A stretch of DNA of 64,000 nt from assembly GCA_947846985.1 (NCBI GenBank), contig CANTUZ010000003.1, forward strand, positions 97,114,704 to 97,178,703. Reading direction: 5' to 3'. This document shows, one piece after another, positions 27,516 through 39,541 of the stretch. A program made the position numbers and the translations under genes. The notes beneath the pieces were generated by a model. The model saw only the letters and a program-made list of their open reading frames with translations. It searched no databases and was not told where the DNA came from. Source of the DNA: Fratercula arctica. Taxonomy: Eukaryota > Chordata > Aves > Charadriiformes > Alcidae. Each line of letters begins with the position of its first letter. Position 1 is the first letter of the stretch.

Positions 27516-28335
27516 TCAGAACTTACATAAGCACTGCCATGAAAATGACTGATGTTAGGGCAAAATTCTTCAGCTGAAAGGGAAAACATTTTTAGAGCCA
27601 CCAAGTGATATAAAATTTCTAATATTAGATCATCAGAAGGGAGGGGGTGTTTACCCTGTGGTGTGTTCAGTTTTTTATTCATGGAAACATGTAGCCATAT
27701 CAGAGGCCTAGGCACAGTCTGGCTTATTTATTTCCATCTCTGTGAAGACTCTCCAATTGCCCCAAACGCTAAATTTGTTAGAGAACATTGGCCAAAGTTC
27801 AATGACTCAATCAAAATCTTTAATTTAATCCAATTATGGGAAAAGGCAGCGTTTTAAATTAAGAGAACAATTCTACTAGAAAGAGCATTCTTTCTTCTTA
27901 AGTTATCTACTGCTCATTTACATAAGCATTTTTCCCTAAAGAAAAAATGGTAATTGGAGCAAAACCATAAAGGATGAGGCTAGACCCTCTGTTTCTGCTG
28001 ACTGTAGAATCCTTGACAAGAGAAGGTGCAGTTTACCACAGAGAACCAACTGCCATCTACACTGGAAAACAAGGAGCCTCAAGGACAACTGAAGCACTCC
28101 ATCGAAGTCCTAGCAATAAATTGCAGGAACAGGCAAAAGCTTCAGGTTCTGAAAGGACAGACAGGGAAAGCCCTGGAATCACAACTGAAATCAAGGTGCA
28201 GCACAGGTGATTTGGAAAGAACAGACAGCGTAACACCAAACACGGCAAGGGAAACACGTCCAAACCAACAGGCTGCTGCTCGTGATTTTTTCCTGAAACA
28301 ACCAAACCCACCTTAAGCAATTGCCAATCAACTTG

Positions 28336-28930
28336 TGTCGTGGTTTAACATCACCTGGCAGCTAGGACCACGCAGCCGCTTGCGCAGTTCTCCCCCTCCC
28401 TCCCAGAACGGTGAAGAAAAGAGAGAGAAAAGGAGGGTAAAGGAAAAAAAAAGAAAAAGAGAAGAAAAAAAAAAACCAAAAAGCAAAAAAAGCAAACCAG
28501 CAAACCCTCATGGGTTGAAATAAAGACAGTTTAATAGAACAATAACAGAAAAATGAAAACAACAACAATAATAATAATGCTAAAAGAATATACAAGATAA
28601 AATAATACAACACAAGTCACTCTCACCATCTGGTGAGCTGGTTACCCAGCCCGTCCTGAGCAGTGATCCTGGTTTTCCCCCACCCCAGCCAACCCCCATT
28701 TAATACCAAGCATGACCTCCATGGTACAGAATATTCCATTGGCCATTCCGTTGGTCTGTCTATGCTCCTTCTCAGCTTCTATGGGAAGCTGAAAAAAGTC
28801 CTTGAATTGTATAAACGTCACCTAGCAACAACTAAAACAATAAGCATTATTGACATTCTTTTCATACCAAATCTGAAACACAGCAACCACTAAAAATAAA
28901 ATTAACTCTATCCCAGTTGAAAACAGGACA
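28336..28930 (-). mobile_element. Solo LTR of an avian endogenous retrovirus (minus orientation)
   Basis: The segment runs TGTCGTGGTTTAAC to AACAGGACA on the plus strand, so it has TG/CA termini. It matches in layout a common bird LTR whose sense strand begins TGTCCTGTTTTCAACTGGGA and ends in ACCACGACA. The sense (minus) strand has an ATTAAA signal at 28535-28530 before the 3' part, which sets the orientation. A long T-rich stretch (A-rich on plus, 28438-28490) is a local expansion. No primer-binding site, polypurine tract or viral gene lies at either edge, so it is best read as a solo LTR left by recombination. No clean target duplication is visible. The family name cannot be fixed without a repeat library. 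Confidence 0.82.
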
Positions 28931-31900
28931 ACTAAGACAGTGGCCTGGACTTCATGATTCAAGGACGTCCTGAGATAACCTGTGAAAGTTATGGGAGAAC
29001 CAGGAAAACGAATGTGGTTGCTGATGTAGTACAAACCCAAACCTTCTGATGGTCTAAAGCACCGTGAACTAACTTCATGGAAGAGAAACCATCACCACTC
29101 AGGAATCTGTATTCCCTTGATGAACACAATCTATTCAGGAGTAAGCCATGGTTTTTGTGCTGATAGATAGCACAAAGATCATTGAAAAGAAACACATAAA
29201 ACATCAAAAGAGAACTGCCCTATGACAACCCCCGTGACTATCATCAGGAAAAAAAAAAAAAAGTCCTCAAGATTAGTTCATCACCAGGACCTTGATGAAC
29301 ATTAAAAAATGTTGTGAACAAATAGAAAGGAAACACCCTCAAACAGTAAAAGATCTGATCCAGATCACTGCATATGAACTGGAGACAGTTAAGTGTTCAA
29401 CAGACAGCTATGAAACATAAGAGTTCCCAAAAAAAGAAATGCAAGCCTCCAGGCACTGCTGATAACAGTATGTGCTAAGTCTCTGTCAAGCTCAGACTTG
29501 AATATCTGTATTCACACTTGCACAAATTAAGGTTAAGACACTAGCTCTGTTTTATTTTGCTTACAAAGTATCCACCAATGTAAAAGCCTTTTCAATGGCC
29601 TGAGGTGCCATGTCTTCTCCAGCCCCTCTGGCCAGGACAACACCAACATCGTGACTGATGCTTCTGGAAGGCCTGATGAGTTTCCAGTCAACCTCTGTTT
29701 CAGAATGAGAATTTAATCTCAGTAGGGAACAGAAATTGTTGAGCTTTCAACCCCTTAAAATGAACTTAGCTTAGGAGAGAAACATTTGTTACTCCTCACC
29801 TGAAGAAAGCAGCATGATGTACTCCTCTCACAAATACTAGAAAAGCGCCCTGGAGTATCTAGTTCAACAAAAACTACGTGACTGTACAGAAGTTTCAACA
29901 AAAGCAAAACACTTGGTGAACAGAACTGTAGGTGGGAGCTCTGAAGATCTCATGACCTTGCACACAGAGATGCTCCTTGAGACCTAGCATGATGATGCCT
30001 GTTAAAAAGCTCATTTGTTTCCATGACAATGACTACGTAACAAACTTGCACATTGTCAGAGAAACATATTATATTTTAGGGCAGAAACCATCCACTCAGG
30101 GTCTCCTGGGTATAGATATAGGGACATTCTTGAAAAGAAGCATGCCTTACGCTTATAGCATATAAGGAATCTGTAGGCCTGAAAACATTTAGTTTAGGTG
30201 AAAAATATATTACTAAAGGAAACAAAGATTAATCTCCTAAAATTTAGACACCACTATAAGCAAAAACCTACAGTTCATTTTAAGGATTAATATTATCTCA
30301 AAATGGAGAGAATTGGTGAAGTAAAAAAAATAAGGATTCTATTGTTCTGTTGCAACTACCATCAGGTGGAGGTCATATTCCTAGAAAGGCAAAAAAGGAA
30401 GCAAGTGCTCGTTAGTTCAAAAAAATAATGAACAGCTAAGTTAAGATGCTGCTGGGACACTGGGTTCTCACAGAGGAAATGCCATAGCTAAACGCTGGAA
30501 AAAAAAAAACCAATAAAAACAAACATTTATGTCTGAAGGTGAAGGATTTCCGTGTAGCCAGTTGTTGGCTGAGCCAGTTCCGTAAGTCGTATCTTATCTA
30601 GTCCAGTAAATGACTACGAATTATAGGTAAAAGTCATCTATTAGGAGGACAGTAGCCTTGACATACACCAAGTAAAAAAGCGGTACCCCAGGCCACAAGT
30701 TATGCCCAGCAGAATGTCTCCTGATGTTAATCAAAGACACCTTCTTAAGAAACTTTTTAAAGTCAAACATGAGGTAGTTCAATAAGGATTGGGATTTGGA
30801 CAGCAAACTTGACCGTATTCTAGAATTAGGAGGTCTCGGCATAGTGATCAAATCCCAGGTTTCCACACTGAAGTAGCCTGATACCACAACTGTCTTGGAT
30901 TATTTTTGTGCAGCACGATTGTTCTTGCTGAAGAGAATATCAGAGGAAAAGCTTAGAACAGCTCCCCCAATTAGGGAAGCTCACAGCAGTCCCACAACCT
31001 GTCCAAACGAGGAACAGAAATACCAGCATTTCTAGTTAGATTCCAAGATGGACAGCTCAATTCCAGAGTGCCCCATTCATAAAAGGTGACCGTTCCACAC
31101 TGCCTGCAATCCATGCACATACAGATCATGGTAGTGATATTATACATGCTGTAAACGGGGAGACTGAAAGGATGAATTGATTCAGGAATGGCAGACCTGC
31201 TGTGTTACCTTTCACCATGATTTCTAGAACGGTGTAATTTGCACTCAACAGGGACTGCAAGTCTTGACCTTTCATTTGAATTCCTTAAAGCAACTCCTTA
31301 GCTGCAGAGAGAACCATGCATCACTACTAACCTGGAAAGCAGAAGCCTACTATTCACACGATCACTGCAGGGAGTCTCGTAACTCCCTCAGTAACACCAT
31401 CGAGAAGTATGCTGGGAAACAGCTGAGCAAATAACAGTTGGTTCAAATTATTTTTGCAAATATTTCATAGAGAGGCTTGCAGAACAACAACAAATCGAGT
31501 TTTCAAAAACTGTCAAGCCTGAACCTGGCTAGCTACCTGCAACCAGTATGGGTCATCTGTAAGTTCTGATAACATTTGGACTAAACCAGAGTGACATGTT
31601 CTGATCTTCCAGTTAATAAAAAGACATGATATAGAACTACCAGTCAGGAAGCTGATCACCGCTTTTGCAGATAGACTACTTAGATGAAGAAAAATGGAGG
31701 CTTGGGAGCCCAGAAAGAAGAGGGTGAAGATCCTGGAAGCTGAGGATGATCCTGGAGATCAGAGATGCATGGAGATGAATGCAGAGGAATGCTCTGAGAC
31801 CACAGCTTGTAATGCCTGGGACTGTTAACCACAAGCAGCCACACAGCAGGTATTGACGTGACTTTCTGCTCCATTCTCCCAGACATGCAGTGATTCCCTT

Positions 31901-33400
31901 GCTGGGAAGGAAAGTTGAAACCTCAGTAAATATAACAACAGGGTGGGGAGCAAGTGAGGGACTGTGTGAGATAATCAAGCAGGGGTATAGTTCTAATCTC
32001 CCTGATCCTTAAAAAAAACACAAACAGAAAAATCCCTCAAACCAAACCAGCATCCAGATCCACTACAGGTTGTCATTTATTTTCATCTGTGACACCATCA
32101 CACATATTTGTTAATGATTCAGCTGCTCTGTACGCTGTCTTACATTAAGTGGATGTGAGACTTCCACTCATTGTCAGAGTCCTCGTTCGATCTGGAGTTA
32201 ACAGGAGGTCTAACAGACTCAAAGTGTACCATTTGAGTGAATGTCAACTGGGAAAGCAACTGTATCAGGCTTTGAAAGACTGACAAACTATCCACCCCTA
32301 CTAACCATTCATTGAGCTAAAGGGAAAACATTTCTGACACTCAGCAACTATCCCCAGCATCACAGAAGACTCTAAAATGCCCCAGTTTGGACTGAAGGAT
32401 CCTGAACTGTAATTAGTCATGCAAATGTTACTGGACCACGCAAATGTAGCAACGAGGAGTGGTAGCAATAAAATCTGTTCGAGATCTTGGAGACAGATGT
32501 GAACCAATCAATCTTCCTCCTCCTACTGAGTATCTCAGTCTGCTGTAAATGATTCTGAAAATCCCGCCACAGCCAATTTCTTTTTTATTTGTTTTTATTA
32601 TTATTAGTTTTTCGAGTGGAGGGTGGATTGTTTTGAGTTTGTTTTGGTTTAACACTAGGAGTGGCCCCTGCAGACCCCTATACCCCAACTGCACTTAAAC
32701 GGTCACCACAAAATTCGTGAACAGCAGTGTCCATTTCCAGGCAAAGCAAACATTGATGGAGACAGCTTTTCTTAAGTCACTTTTGATTAGAAAATTTAAG
32801 ACTCGTAATGAGTCCCAATCCTACTGTACAAGGGAAAAAAAAGAACAAAAACACACACACACAAAACATAAACCCCAATTCAAATCAAGTAAGGAACTGT
32901 TAAATATAGATACTGCCCCACTGTGCAAATTCACTGAAGAAATAACCTCTACTAAATCCCACCCACACATAGCAAGGTAGCTAAAATAGTAAATCCCCAT
33001 CAATCTTTCCAATGATTAGCAGGATAAAAATCTCAGATCAGCATCAATTTTTGATGCATATAAAAAGGAAAAAAGCCAAAGTAAAGTATCTCTGGTGCCT
33101 GACGGATATATGGAAGACAGTCAAATGCTTATTTATATGAACCAGGAGAAAAGAAGAAAAAAAACCACACAAAATGTAAAAAACATTCCTAGGAATAAGT
33201 CTGAGTATTTCAAGAATTTGTCAAGAATGACTATGAGTGAACAATAAGCATTTTAAAACTATTCTCCTTTAATTTGTATCTTGATTATTTCTTCCAAGAG
33301 AGACTACTTTAAGTGGAATTTTCACATTCTTTTTTATCTAGTGCAACACTCTGTTGATGCCTGACAACAATGGTGACACTCCACATGAACTGAAGATGAC

Positions 33401-33472
33401 AACTTAAAGCAGGTTTTTTCTATGGACCTAAAGCAGGACCTAAAGACCTACGGACTTAAAGCAGGTTTCAGG
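33401..33472. repeat. Degenerate short tandem repeat (ACYTAAAGCAGG units)
   Basis: Copies of ACTTAAAGCAGG or ACCTAAAGCAGG begin at about 33401, 33426 and 33454, with a partial ACCTAAAGACC at 33438. Spacing of about 12 to 27 bases suggests stepwise slippage or a small local duplication. Confidence 0.75.
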
Positions 33473-34088
33473 CAGTTAATATACACAACTTTTTGCTGAA
33501 CTGTCTCAGCTTAACCCTAACCCCTACGCCTTCCTCCACTGAAGATGACAGCATCCTTTAGCCTCTTGCTAGAGCAAACAATGAGAGTCACAGTGCTTCA
33601 GTATACATGTATTTCTGTGTTGTCCTTGCTACGTAAGATAGGTTTTCAATTTAATGCTTAATTTGACTAGGCATTTCATGTCTTTTCGTTGTTTACGGGA
33701 AGTTAGCACAATGGATGATCAAGAATGTATGTTTTTTAGAAGTTACTGCAAGAATAAAAATAAATTCCCTAAAATATTGCCAGATTCATTTAAACATTTT
33801 TTATCCCAGTGCAGTAAAATTAAGTAAAACAAAATTCTGCATTGTACCTGCATTACATATAGTAGTAAACCAACTCTTAATATTAAACAAGAAAAGGCAA
33901 TGACAATAATCAACACATCAGTGGGAGCACTGGAGCCAGAAAGCCAAGATTCTGATTTAAACTTTTTGTAAGAAGAAATACTTCACAATACATGCTGACA
34001 AATTGCACACAGCATTCTTACACAAATAGAAAGTAAAATTGAAAAGCAGTGCCTTATTAATGAAAGCACCAAACAAAACACTCCTTAC

Positions 34089-34171
34089 CTGGGTTATTCC
34101 ACTGGGAGGGATCTTGTATGACTGCAGCTTCTGCTTCAACAGCTCAGGATCACTGTGGCGGAATGGGCACC
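34089..34171 (-). CDS. PRIM2: PRIM2 exon: third iron-sulfur cysteine ([12 protein letters not shown])
   Basis: This 83-base exon supplies two bases completing a glycine codon, then 27 codons ([11 protein letters not shown] to PSGITQ). Its first full codon is the cysteine equivalent to human Cys384, the third ligand of the 4Fe-4S cluster. [15 protein letters not shown] is one of the most conserved strings in eukaryotic p58. The acceptor is TTACTGTCAG and the donor GTAAGG. It ends in phase 0. Identification is certain from sequence, and no alternative reading frame competes. Confidence 0.98.
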
Positions 34172-34326
34172 CTGACAGTAAAAAACAAGCAAGCTCACAA
34201 ACAAGGCTGTTTACCCAGGATTTAGTGTAGTAAGGCACTCAAGAGACCAGCTAAGCTGTTCCTAATTGTCTAACTGCTTATTAATAAGAAAGTTAATTGC
34301 CCATGTGTACAATTGCCTGTTTTTTT

Positions 34327-34357
<31 letters not shown>

Positions 34358-35039
34358 TTACTCCACTGCACAGTTATCAGGGCACCACAGGCTCAAGAGT
34401 TACATAAAATATCCCAACATGAACAGGCCACAATTCTCATTCACTGACAGGAAAAGAGTTTTAGTTAGTTCCTTACTAAAAATGATAGCGCTGGTACACT
34501 TAACAGCTGTGAAAAAGACAACAGGAAAAGACAAGTAATGAGAGCCAACTGGTCTTTAAAGCATAGTGCTTTATAAAAATATTACTTCAGAAATACCTTA
34601 GAAAGTTCCACCACCTTAAATAAGAGTGTGGGCATTTTGTCCCAGAATTAGTTTTGACATAACTGAATGAACAACTTAGTCCTACAATAACAATGGTGAA
34701 GCCAGTGGATGTTTTCCATGTTTCGTTGCACAGAGGTAGGAGGTTTTAAAGTACCCTAGCAAACTTCAGAACTTGTACAACTGAATTCATATTTCAAAAC
34801 ACCTCTAATTGGTCACTTTTTAAAGCCTCTATGCATTTACAGTCTCCTTGCAGTGCACGACACAACATATATAAAACCAGAAGCTATCAAATGTGATCTA
34901 AAGAGGACAGTGCAAGACCACTGTGGCCTTAAAACTGAATACATAATTTAAGAGACTACAGGAGGGAGTAACTTCTCTAGCCAAGGGTTTCCACTGTTTT
35001 TAAATGTTTTTGTTTTGTTTTGTTTTTTAAGGAACTCAC
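34172..35039 (-). other. PRIM2: PRIM2 intron (0.9 kb)
   Basis: Shortest intron here, donor GTGAGT and acceptor TTACTGTCAG. It contains the T24 run at 34328-34351, which is A24 in the transcript. Nothing else is recognised. Confidence 0.9.
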
Positions 35040-35166
35040 CATGATAATCCCCTTGACTTGGTGGATTGGACATGATAATCTTCATGCAGCTGTATGGGGT
35101 ATAATCAGTTCTCTTTCCTTCTTTCCCATAGTTGTGGCGAATGCTGTAAGCATATCCTTTGTCAAA
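35040..35166 (-). CDS. PRIM2: PRIM2 exon: second iron-sulfur cysteine and redox tyrosines
   Basis: The 127-base exon has 42 codons ([11 protein letters not shown] to GDYH) plus the first base of the glycine codon before the third cysteine. The cysteine of DYTPYSC aligns with human Cys367, the second cluster ligand. The two tyrosines of GYAYS align with human Tyr345 and Tyr347, which have been discussed as charge-transfer residues near the cluster. The residue after the second tyrosine is serine, where I recall asparagine in human. The acceptor is TTTTATTTAG and the donor GTGAGT. The exon is separated from the next coding exon by the shortest intron of the gene here (868 bases). Confidence 0.98.
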
Positions 35167-36950
35167 CTAAATAAAAACAAAAGAATAAACTGTTACATGC
35201 TATGCCAGTGATTCTATCTGCTCTGCAAATAGAAAATATTGGATAACAAAATAAATCTTTCGAACATATTCAAACTGAGAAAAACAAAAATTGAGTTGCT
35301 TGCTGTTAGCTTTGACTTTTATATTACATGGACTTGTATATGCACATATACGTGTTTTACAGACACATCACAAGAGAAGTGTGTAACTGCATTCATTTAA
35401 GGTCTTTTCAGCTGATGCAGTAATCGCTTTAAAGATAAGATTATTTAAAGATCAAAATTTTGAACCCCGCCATGTTAGTAAATGGAAAAAAAAAATAGTA
35501 ATTTAAAATCTTTCATAAATTTCCATAAACTGATTGCTTTATCAGGGCAAAAAATAGAAATATAGATTTCTTTACTCAGGTTCACATTCTTGTTCTCCCA
35601 AAGGATAATGCTTCACCTACAGTTTGTTTCAGCAGTGAAGTTCAATCCATTAGATTCTAAAATGGAGTATACTTTGCTTGTACAGAAGAGAAAGATTTTA
35701 GCAAATCTCTTTTGTCCACTGATAGACTACCAACACCTCCAATAAAATGAAATCTTCTGAAGTAATGTAGATGTAAACATTCATCTTGGCAGACAGATAC
35801 AGCACTATCAACATATCATTTTAGATAAGTCCTGTGGAGAATATTCAGACAGGAGTTCACGCCGTTTTATGTGTGGCAATAGGTGACAAAATCTGTAGTA
35901 GAATCAGATAATTTAACACACGGATTCTGTTAAGTTGCATTAGCTACTCTAAGACATGAAGGAATATTTGTTCAAATTTGTTCAAATACCATACTTGGAC
36001 CAAATAAGAATGAAGCATTGTATTTATAATTACACATCCTCGGTCTCTCTTCTGCTCAGAAAAGCCATGGCAATACATAAAAGAAATGCTCTTGCTCAAT
36101 TCAGAATTTTAGCATTGACCTTATGTAAAGTTCTGTGTCTGAATATAAACAACACACTTAAAAATTTATGTTTCCTTCCCAAAAACCACTTTAAAATATT
36201 TTTTTACTCTAGCATTTTACTAATATAAGACAATATAATATACTGAGAAAAATCATTCAAGCATATAACTGGTAACACTACTACTTCAAGGATACTCTCA
36301 TTTCTACAGATAAAAGTAGTTCCCTGTTTGGCCTGTGGACTTCCAAATAGTAATTCAGAATATTCATATACCTATGAAATAGCCTGGCCTGCTAAAATAT
36401 GTCCAAAGTGAAATATAAAAATAAGTATACTTTTCTTCATATAAAACACTTTATTGTTTTTTGAAAAATATAAATAATTGAAAATCTGTAACATAATATG
36501 CACATACATAATAAATGTGTATAACAATATGCACAGCCCTTGAGAATAAAATCTTAAATTGCACCTGATTCTGGAAGAGTGAAAAAGAAATTTCTCTATC
36601 AAGATGCTGGTCATAATCAAGTCAATGTATCAAGAAGAGTAATATTCAGCTCTCCTTCCAAATGAGGTTTAAGACATCCAAAGCTCTGAACAAACATTGA
36701 CTAATTAATCCTTACTGTGCATTTGACAAAGTGACTTTACTCTATTTTAAAAGATTTAAAAAGAGGGGGGCAGGAGGGGGAGAAAAGAGAGTGAAAACAC
36801 ACAGCGTTGTGTTTGCCAGCATAGCCACAGGCAGGATCCATCACGTCGGTATACTTCTATCTAGTTAACTCTTCTGCCCAACCGAGAAAAGAATTAGTTG
36901 GTTCAGTAGTAAATGAATGCTATTTTTGCCACCAACAGAGTTGGGCTTAC

Positions 36951-37119
36951 CAACTCTTCATTAGAAAGCAGAGTGAGTCTGTATGAGGATCTGCTCTAGG
37001 TGCGTGCAGGTACTCGGGAGGGGCCGGGGGAACAGGTACCCTCCCCTGAGCAGGGCAAGCAGCAGCTGCTGGCTGAGTCCTGCTGCTGCTCCTGCAGGAG
37101 CTGCAAACGGTGTATGTAC
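36951..37119 (-). other. Unassigned GC-rich, exon-like island inside the PRIM2 intron
   Basis: On the minus strand TTTGCTGTTTTTCAG (strong acceptor) ends at 37120. It is followed by 169 bases of clearly higher GC than the flanks, then AGAGTTG|GTAAGC (good donor) at 36951/36950. All three frames are open for 40 or more codons because of base composition. One phase-0 reading begins EYIHRLQLLQEQQQDSASS, which is coil-like, and ends at TAG after about 43 codons. Another reads through to the donor. If spliced after the 58891 exon, the first frame would replace the rest of the iron-sulfur domain with a short tail. I do not recognise a protein. Confidence 0.3.
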
Positions 37120-39489
37120 TCCTGAAAAACAGCAAACATAAAACATAAAGATGTGCCCAGCCTCTGAGCAAATCTATTAAAACTGAAGACGGAGTTTGTG
37201 ATCCTATAGCCACCTATTTATCCACCCAGAAGCTCTGGAACCTTTCATCCTTCTTTGCAAAAGATGAACGAAAGCATATTTCATTTGCTTAACAAAGGAT
37301 ACTTGAGCAAGCAGTTAAATTAGATTAAATTAGTTTTTTGTAAGGGAAAAGCAAATCTTGAATGCTTCAGGATGTATTGCTTAGTTTGCCAGAAAATTAA
37401 CACCCCTCTTTAACAGTTCTGTATACGAAAATCTTGAGTGGTACTTTTCACATCACTTGCCTTAATTCCCACAGAAATTACTTTTACTACCTAACTCATT
37501 ATTTTATGCCAAGAAGCAGCTCTTGCAGTAAATAGAAACAACAGCTACATAATAACACAGCATGGCCTTGGGACAGGTTGGATATTTTCTCTTTGCTTTC
37601 CTGTAATCCTGTTTGGATCTCATAGAGTTTTCGCAGTGGCAGATGGCAGAGAAGAACACAGCTACGTGGTGCAAGCTGGCACACGCGCAGTTACATGCTT
37701 CACTAAGAGCTCTCTCATCCTTGTGATTCAGCGTTTCTTATCATTGATCAAGGAAACAGGACTTTAGCAGGGCCAATATCCAACAGGCTGAGTGGTCATC
37801 CTCGGTGGGAAGAAACCATGAATTGCGACACTTGATTTCAGAAAACACATCCTGCAGAACAGCCACCTCTGTACCTGGGGGATGAACTCAATGATCAGAC
37901 TCGCTCTTTCCCGATACTGTAACTCTAGGATGTGCCCAAAGAAAAACCCCCCGCCAGAGCAATCCCTTTTGCCAGCAAAAGCACCAAGGTATAATTAGAC
38001 ATGTTTGAAATGTGCAGTAATGAGAAGGCAGAGGTAGAGAACTGTCCCCTCTGATTTATTCTAACTCCCAAAACTGAAGTGGTAGGATTTTCACAGTTCC
38101 TTGAACAAAATAAAACAAATTATGTGCAGCACACATCATGCATGTAGGTGTTTGCAGGGTCATTCTAATTGCTTACAAATTGCTTGGGTTTAAACCATTC
38201 CAGAGAAACAGTTTAAAAGCCTGTAAAACTACTATTACAGTATATTCTAACTGCAATCTCCTATAAGGTCATTACGGCAAAACACTGTAAAAGGTGAAAA
38301 CTCAAATTAATTGATTTGAAAAAACACTTTTTTGGTGATGGCCCTTCAAGATTTTTATTGAAGCCTGATATGAACTTGCTCAACAATAAAGATGCTGCAC
38401 AAGTGGGTGTGTTTACCTTGTATTCTGCCTGACAGCTTCCATTGCAACAAAAGCAACTCAGGAATAAAAAGGCAAAAATTTATTCTATTATCATGGAAAA
38501 ACTGGGTATGCACATACATCCCACCATAGTCTGTGCTAAATACCAATGGAAACTTACTGCCAAAGTTACAACAGAACAGCAATGTTAAAGCAACACCATT
38601 ATACTATTGGGAATTTACATCTACTGGGTCCCCTACTGTTGGTGATACTTGAGAGCAGGAATTTGCTGCAACTTTTTAACAGTATGGCCCACATCTCAAC
38701 TAGCTCAGTTATTTTCCTCTATTTAGCTCTCTGAGCTTTCCAAAATCTGCCAGGCACTTGTAATTTATGTGCTGGATAAACGGGCCATGGCTTTAGTGAG
38801 GGAGAAAGGGATCAAGAAACATGTGTCATTTAAGCAATGAACTGGTTCATGCTGAAGGCAAGAAGCCGAGGCAGCAACCCTTTAACAACATTTCTGTGAA
38901 AATTTGTCACTTTTATGTTGGAATGTGCAAATCTTGGGATTAGCAGCAGTGTCAATTTTTGTTTTAAAAGACTGCAAGAAAACTGCCTGAGCTTTAACTT
39001 GATCCCTGAAGACATAAAGTTTTTTGAGGACTTCTCTTTCCTCTGGGCATGGCTGCAGGATGCACGCGATGCCTGGTTTCAAGGGCACTGCTGACGACAA
39101 GTGGGTAGTTATGAGTTTTTATGCATCAGTATTTGTTGTAATGAACCAAGGTGTCCAATGTATGGTACTGACTGTACTAATGATGATCCTGGGTATCCCA
39201 GAACAGGTGACACTGAGGTTTTCTTAGCCGACTTCTCCCTGTAACAAGCTAAGCTCTTAGCACTGATTAGTGGGACTAAACCAATAGTCCAAAGCCAAAA
39301 TCAAAAGACGTTGCAGGACAATTGATTGGGTATAGGTAAGTGTACATTAACAAGGAACTTGCATTTTGCTTTAATGTGGTATATTCAGATGAGTATCAGA
39401 CTAATGCAGATTAACTCGCCTTATAACTGTTAGATGACACACATACCATATTAGACAGTCTTCACAAGAAGACATACAAGTTGTACATT

Positions 39490-39541
39490 AAGGTATAAGT
39501 AAGGTATAAATAAAAAGGTATATATAAAAAAAGCTATAAAT
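39490..39541. repeat. Short tandem repeat, AAGGTATAA-type units
   Basis: About four imperfect copies: AAGGTATAAGT, AAGGTATAAATAA, AAAGGTATATATAA and AAAGCTATAAAT. This is simple-sequence expansion in an intron. Confidence 0.75.

Larger units (their letters stand above)
20145..34088 (-). other. PRIM2: PRIM2 intron (13.9 kb)
   Basis: It carries a CR1 tail (25590-25763), three copies of an 11-mer (27453-27515), a solo LTR (28336-28930) and a small degenerate tandem repeat (33401-33472). From about 27960 to 32700 the DNA is less AT-rich and more purine-rich than its surroundings and may be old degraded repeat, though no family is recognised. The remainder shows nothing I can name. A 137-codon plus-strand frame at 25904-26317 is hydrophobic, AT-driven and not considered a gene. 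Confidence 0.85.

Noticed and set aside
28335..28613. Lys/Glu-rich plus-strand and Phe-rich minus-strand frames
   Set aside because: Both are produced by the A-rich stretch of the solo LTR.
36766..36785. G-rich run suggestive of a G-quadruplex
   Set aside because: Only two separated G runs; four are needed and the spacing is unsuitable.
38830..39100. Charged minus-strand frame (EEREVLKKLYVFRDQVKAQ)
   Set aside because: Looks coil-like, but is only 72 codons, with no flanking splice pair that would join PRIM2 or another exon.
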